The translations under genes and the position numbers were made by a program. 64,000 nucleotides of DNA from Arthrobacter sp. ov407 (GTDB taxonomy: Bacteria > Actinomycetota > Actinomycetes > Actinomycetales > Micrococcaceae), in assembly GCF_900102895.1 (NCBI RefSeq), contig NZ_FNGD01000007.1, positions 209,372 through 273,371 of the forward strand, in the 5' to 3' direction. Below, one piece after another: positions 62,712 through 64,000 of this stretch; position 1 is the stretch's first letter; each line of letters opens with the position of its first letter. The notes below the pieces were generated by a model. It worked only from the letters and a program-made list of their open reading frames with translations, was not told the DNA's origin and did no database searches.

Positions 62712-64000
62712 TCAGGCGCATTGGAGCTGGAAGCTTTCGGGCAACGGGTCATCGAACGACGCTTCCCAGCCCGGATCGTCCATCTCTGCCGCGGGGATTT
62801 CGTGCCAGCCCAAGAATTGGTGCCAGTCCGGGAAAGGGTCCGGCGGCAGCTCCAGGTCGGGGTCCCGGCCGGGATCCGGAGGCGGGCCCAAGTGCGGTCC
62901 TGCATCTGTGGTCAGGAGGTTCTCCGGCCACTCGGATGGTTCCCAGTCCTGGTGCTCGCTGGGGTAGTGCCGCCCTGACGGTGAGGTCCAGCCCGGCGGG
63001 TGGTCCCTGCTGGCTCCGGTGGGTGTCCAGGCGGAGCCGTGTTTGAGGCGGTGGTGCTTGGGGCAGGGCTGGCCCAGGTTGGAGATCCCGGTGGTGCCGC
63101 CGTCGGCCCAGGCCAGGAGGTGGTCTGCCTCGTTGTCCAGGGAGTGGTTGCCGCAGCCCGGGAACGGGCACCTGCCGTCGCGGAGCCGAAGCCAGTGGCG
63201 CTGGGCCTTCGTGAGACGGTAGCTGGTCCGCCCGATTTCCAGCGGTGCGCCGTCGCGGGGGTCGGTCAGGACGCGGTAAAAGGAGTCGACGCCGTCAGTG
63301 ACCAGGCGGCGGGCCATGGACGGCGGGATCGGCCCGTACCCGTCGAGGACGGCCGGTTCGCCCGTGGCGCCCAGCAGGGACAGGACCGGGACGGGGACCA
63401 GGACCTGCGCCCGCGGCGACGGAACACCCGCAGCCGCACCCGTGCCGGTGCCGTCGTCCGTTCCGGTGCTTTGGGTGCCGCTGGTGAGGAGCCAGGTGGC
63501 AGCGACGTCGGCGCGGAGCTGGGCGAGGGTCCGGGCCTCGTCCGGGCCTTGCAGGGCGCGGGCCGCGGCCGTGGTCCGGTCCCAGATCCCAGCGGCGGTG
63601 TCGGCCGGGAGGTGGGCCGAGAGCCAGGCCATGCCATCCCGGTCCGGGATGAACTCGACCCGCCGGTCCGCTGCGCTTCGGGTGTGGCGTTCTTCGATGC
63701 TGGCCCGGTGGTGGCGTTCGCGCCAGGCGCGGGCCTTGGCCCGAAACCGGGATGCCACGAGGTCCCCGGCCGGACACCCGCGGGCCGGGTTGGGTGCGTC
63801 GGAGTCCAGGAAGTGCGCTTCCAGGGCGGCCGCCCCGGCCGCATCCAGGGACGCGGTTTCGTCGACGATGATCCGGGCGTGCTGCCAGGAGATCGTCCCG
63901 GCCTGCAGGGCGGCCAGGGTCAGCGGCAGCGCCGTGGTCAGTGCCAGGGATTCGGACAGGAGGGCCCCGGCGGTGCGTTCGCTGACGGTCAGGACACAGG
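62712..64000 (-). CDS. DUF222/HNH endonuclease domain protein, 5' end outside the window
   Basis: The visible 429 residues run off the right edge with no start. They show a DUF222 domain (SERTAGALLSESLALTTALP and SWQHARIIVDETASLDAAGA) and a C-terminal HNH nuclease: CPFPGCGNHSLDNEADHLLA, WADGGTTGISNLG and PCPKHHRLKH, with Cys pairs and the His residues for metal. This actinobacterial family (13E12-like) occurs in many copies per genome and its targets are unknown. A Pro/Asp-rich tail (GPPPDPGRDPDLELPPDPFP) ends the protein. The DNA is very GC-rich. Confidence 0.93.
   Translation of the reverse strand, partial: CVLTVSERTAGALLSESLALTTALPLTLAALQAGTISWQHARIIVDETASLDAAGAAALEAHFLDSDAPNPARGCPAGDLVASRFRAKARAWRERHHRASIEERHTRSAADRRVEFIPDRDGMAWLSAHLPADTAAGIWDRTTAAARALQGPDEARTLAQLRADVAATWLLTSGTQSTGTDDGTGTGAAAGVPSPRAQVLVPVPVLSLLGATGEPAVLDGYGPIPPSMARRLVTDGVDSFYRVLTDPRDGAPLEIGRTSYRLTKAQRHWLRLRDGRCPFPGCGNHSLDNEADHLLAWADGGTTGISNLGQPCPKHHRLKHGSAWTPTGASRDHPPGWTSPSGRHYPSEHQDWEPSEWPENLLTTDAGPHLGPPPDPGRDPDLELPPDPFPDWHQFLGWHEIPAAEMDDPGWEASFDDPLPESFQLQCA

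Overview
The window is chromosomal DNA of a high-GC actinobacterium, most likely Arthrobacter or a close relative (Pseudarthrobacter, Micrococcaceae). The grounds are very high third-position GC, frequent GTG and TTG starts, an actinobacterial integration host factor (mIHF), an actinobacterial PriA that has lost its ATPase motifs, an acVLRF1 release-factor-like protein, a DUF222/HNH endonuclease, and the gene orders pyrR-pyrB-pyrC-(PH protein)-carA-carB-pyrF and alaS-ruvX-mltG-aroE-aroC-aroK-aroB-(TPR)-efp-nusB. I saw no tRNA, rRNA, insertion sequence, prophage or CRISPR array. Most of the window is conserved housekeeping DNA read on the minus strand.

Layout. 1-9.3 kb: the 5' part of lepA, a lone PemK/MazF-like protein, rpsT, the comEA-comEC-holA operon, a secreted Pro/Thr-rich repeat protein, a small hypothetical protein and a DegV protein. 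9.3-12.2 kb: leuS, preceded by an attenuator-like leader with a tiny peptide holding three consecutive Leu codons and a hairpin with a U tract. 12.7-20.4 kb (plus strand): an unusual four-gene cluster of two RND-family permeases flanking a short lipoprotein that resembles only the last domain of a membrane-fusion adaptor, then a secreted protein. 20.4-25.9 kb: glycerol catabolism (glpK, glpF, glpD) with a divergent SorC/DeoR-type regulator. 26-28.9 kb: aldo-keto reductase, alpha/beta hydrolase and glycosyltransferase. 29-35.4 kb: priA, metK, coaBC, rpoZ, gmk, mIHF. 35.5-44.6 kb: the pyrimidine operon. 44.7-46 kb: a PrsW-like protease. 46-58.2 kb: nusB, efp, the shikimate genes, mltG, ruvX, alaS, two small membrane proteins and rpsD. 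58.3-64 kb: a cupin, rarA, acVLRF1, a DinB polymerase and a DUF222/HNH gene cut by the window edge.

How the genes work together. The pyr operon covers de novo UMP synthesis from carbamoyl phosphate to UMP except PyrD and PyrE, with the PyrR regulator first. The aro genes supply four shikimate-pathway steps. The glp genes import glycerol, phosphorylate it and oxidise it to dihydroxyacetone phosphate. Many neighbours in these operons overlap by 1-11 bases, which points to translational coupling.

The items most worth a second look are the RND/mini-adaptor cluster, which is odd for a cell with no outer membrane and in which one permease has lost the usual acidic proton-relay residues, and the leuS leader peptide/terminator. 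Smaller items include a shared GCA-N6-TGC site at two glp promoters, a hairpin against the pyrR ribosome-binding site, and several recent-looking tandem duplications inside and between genes.
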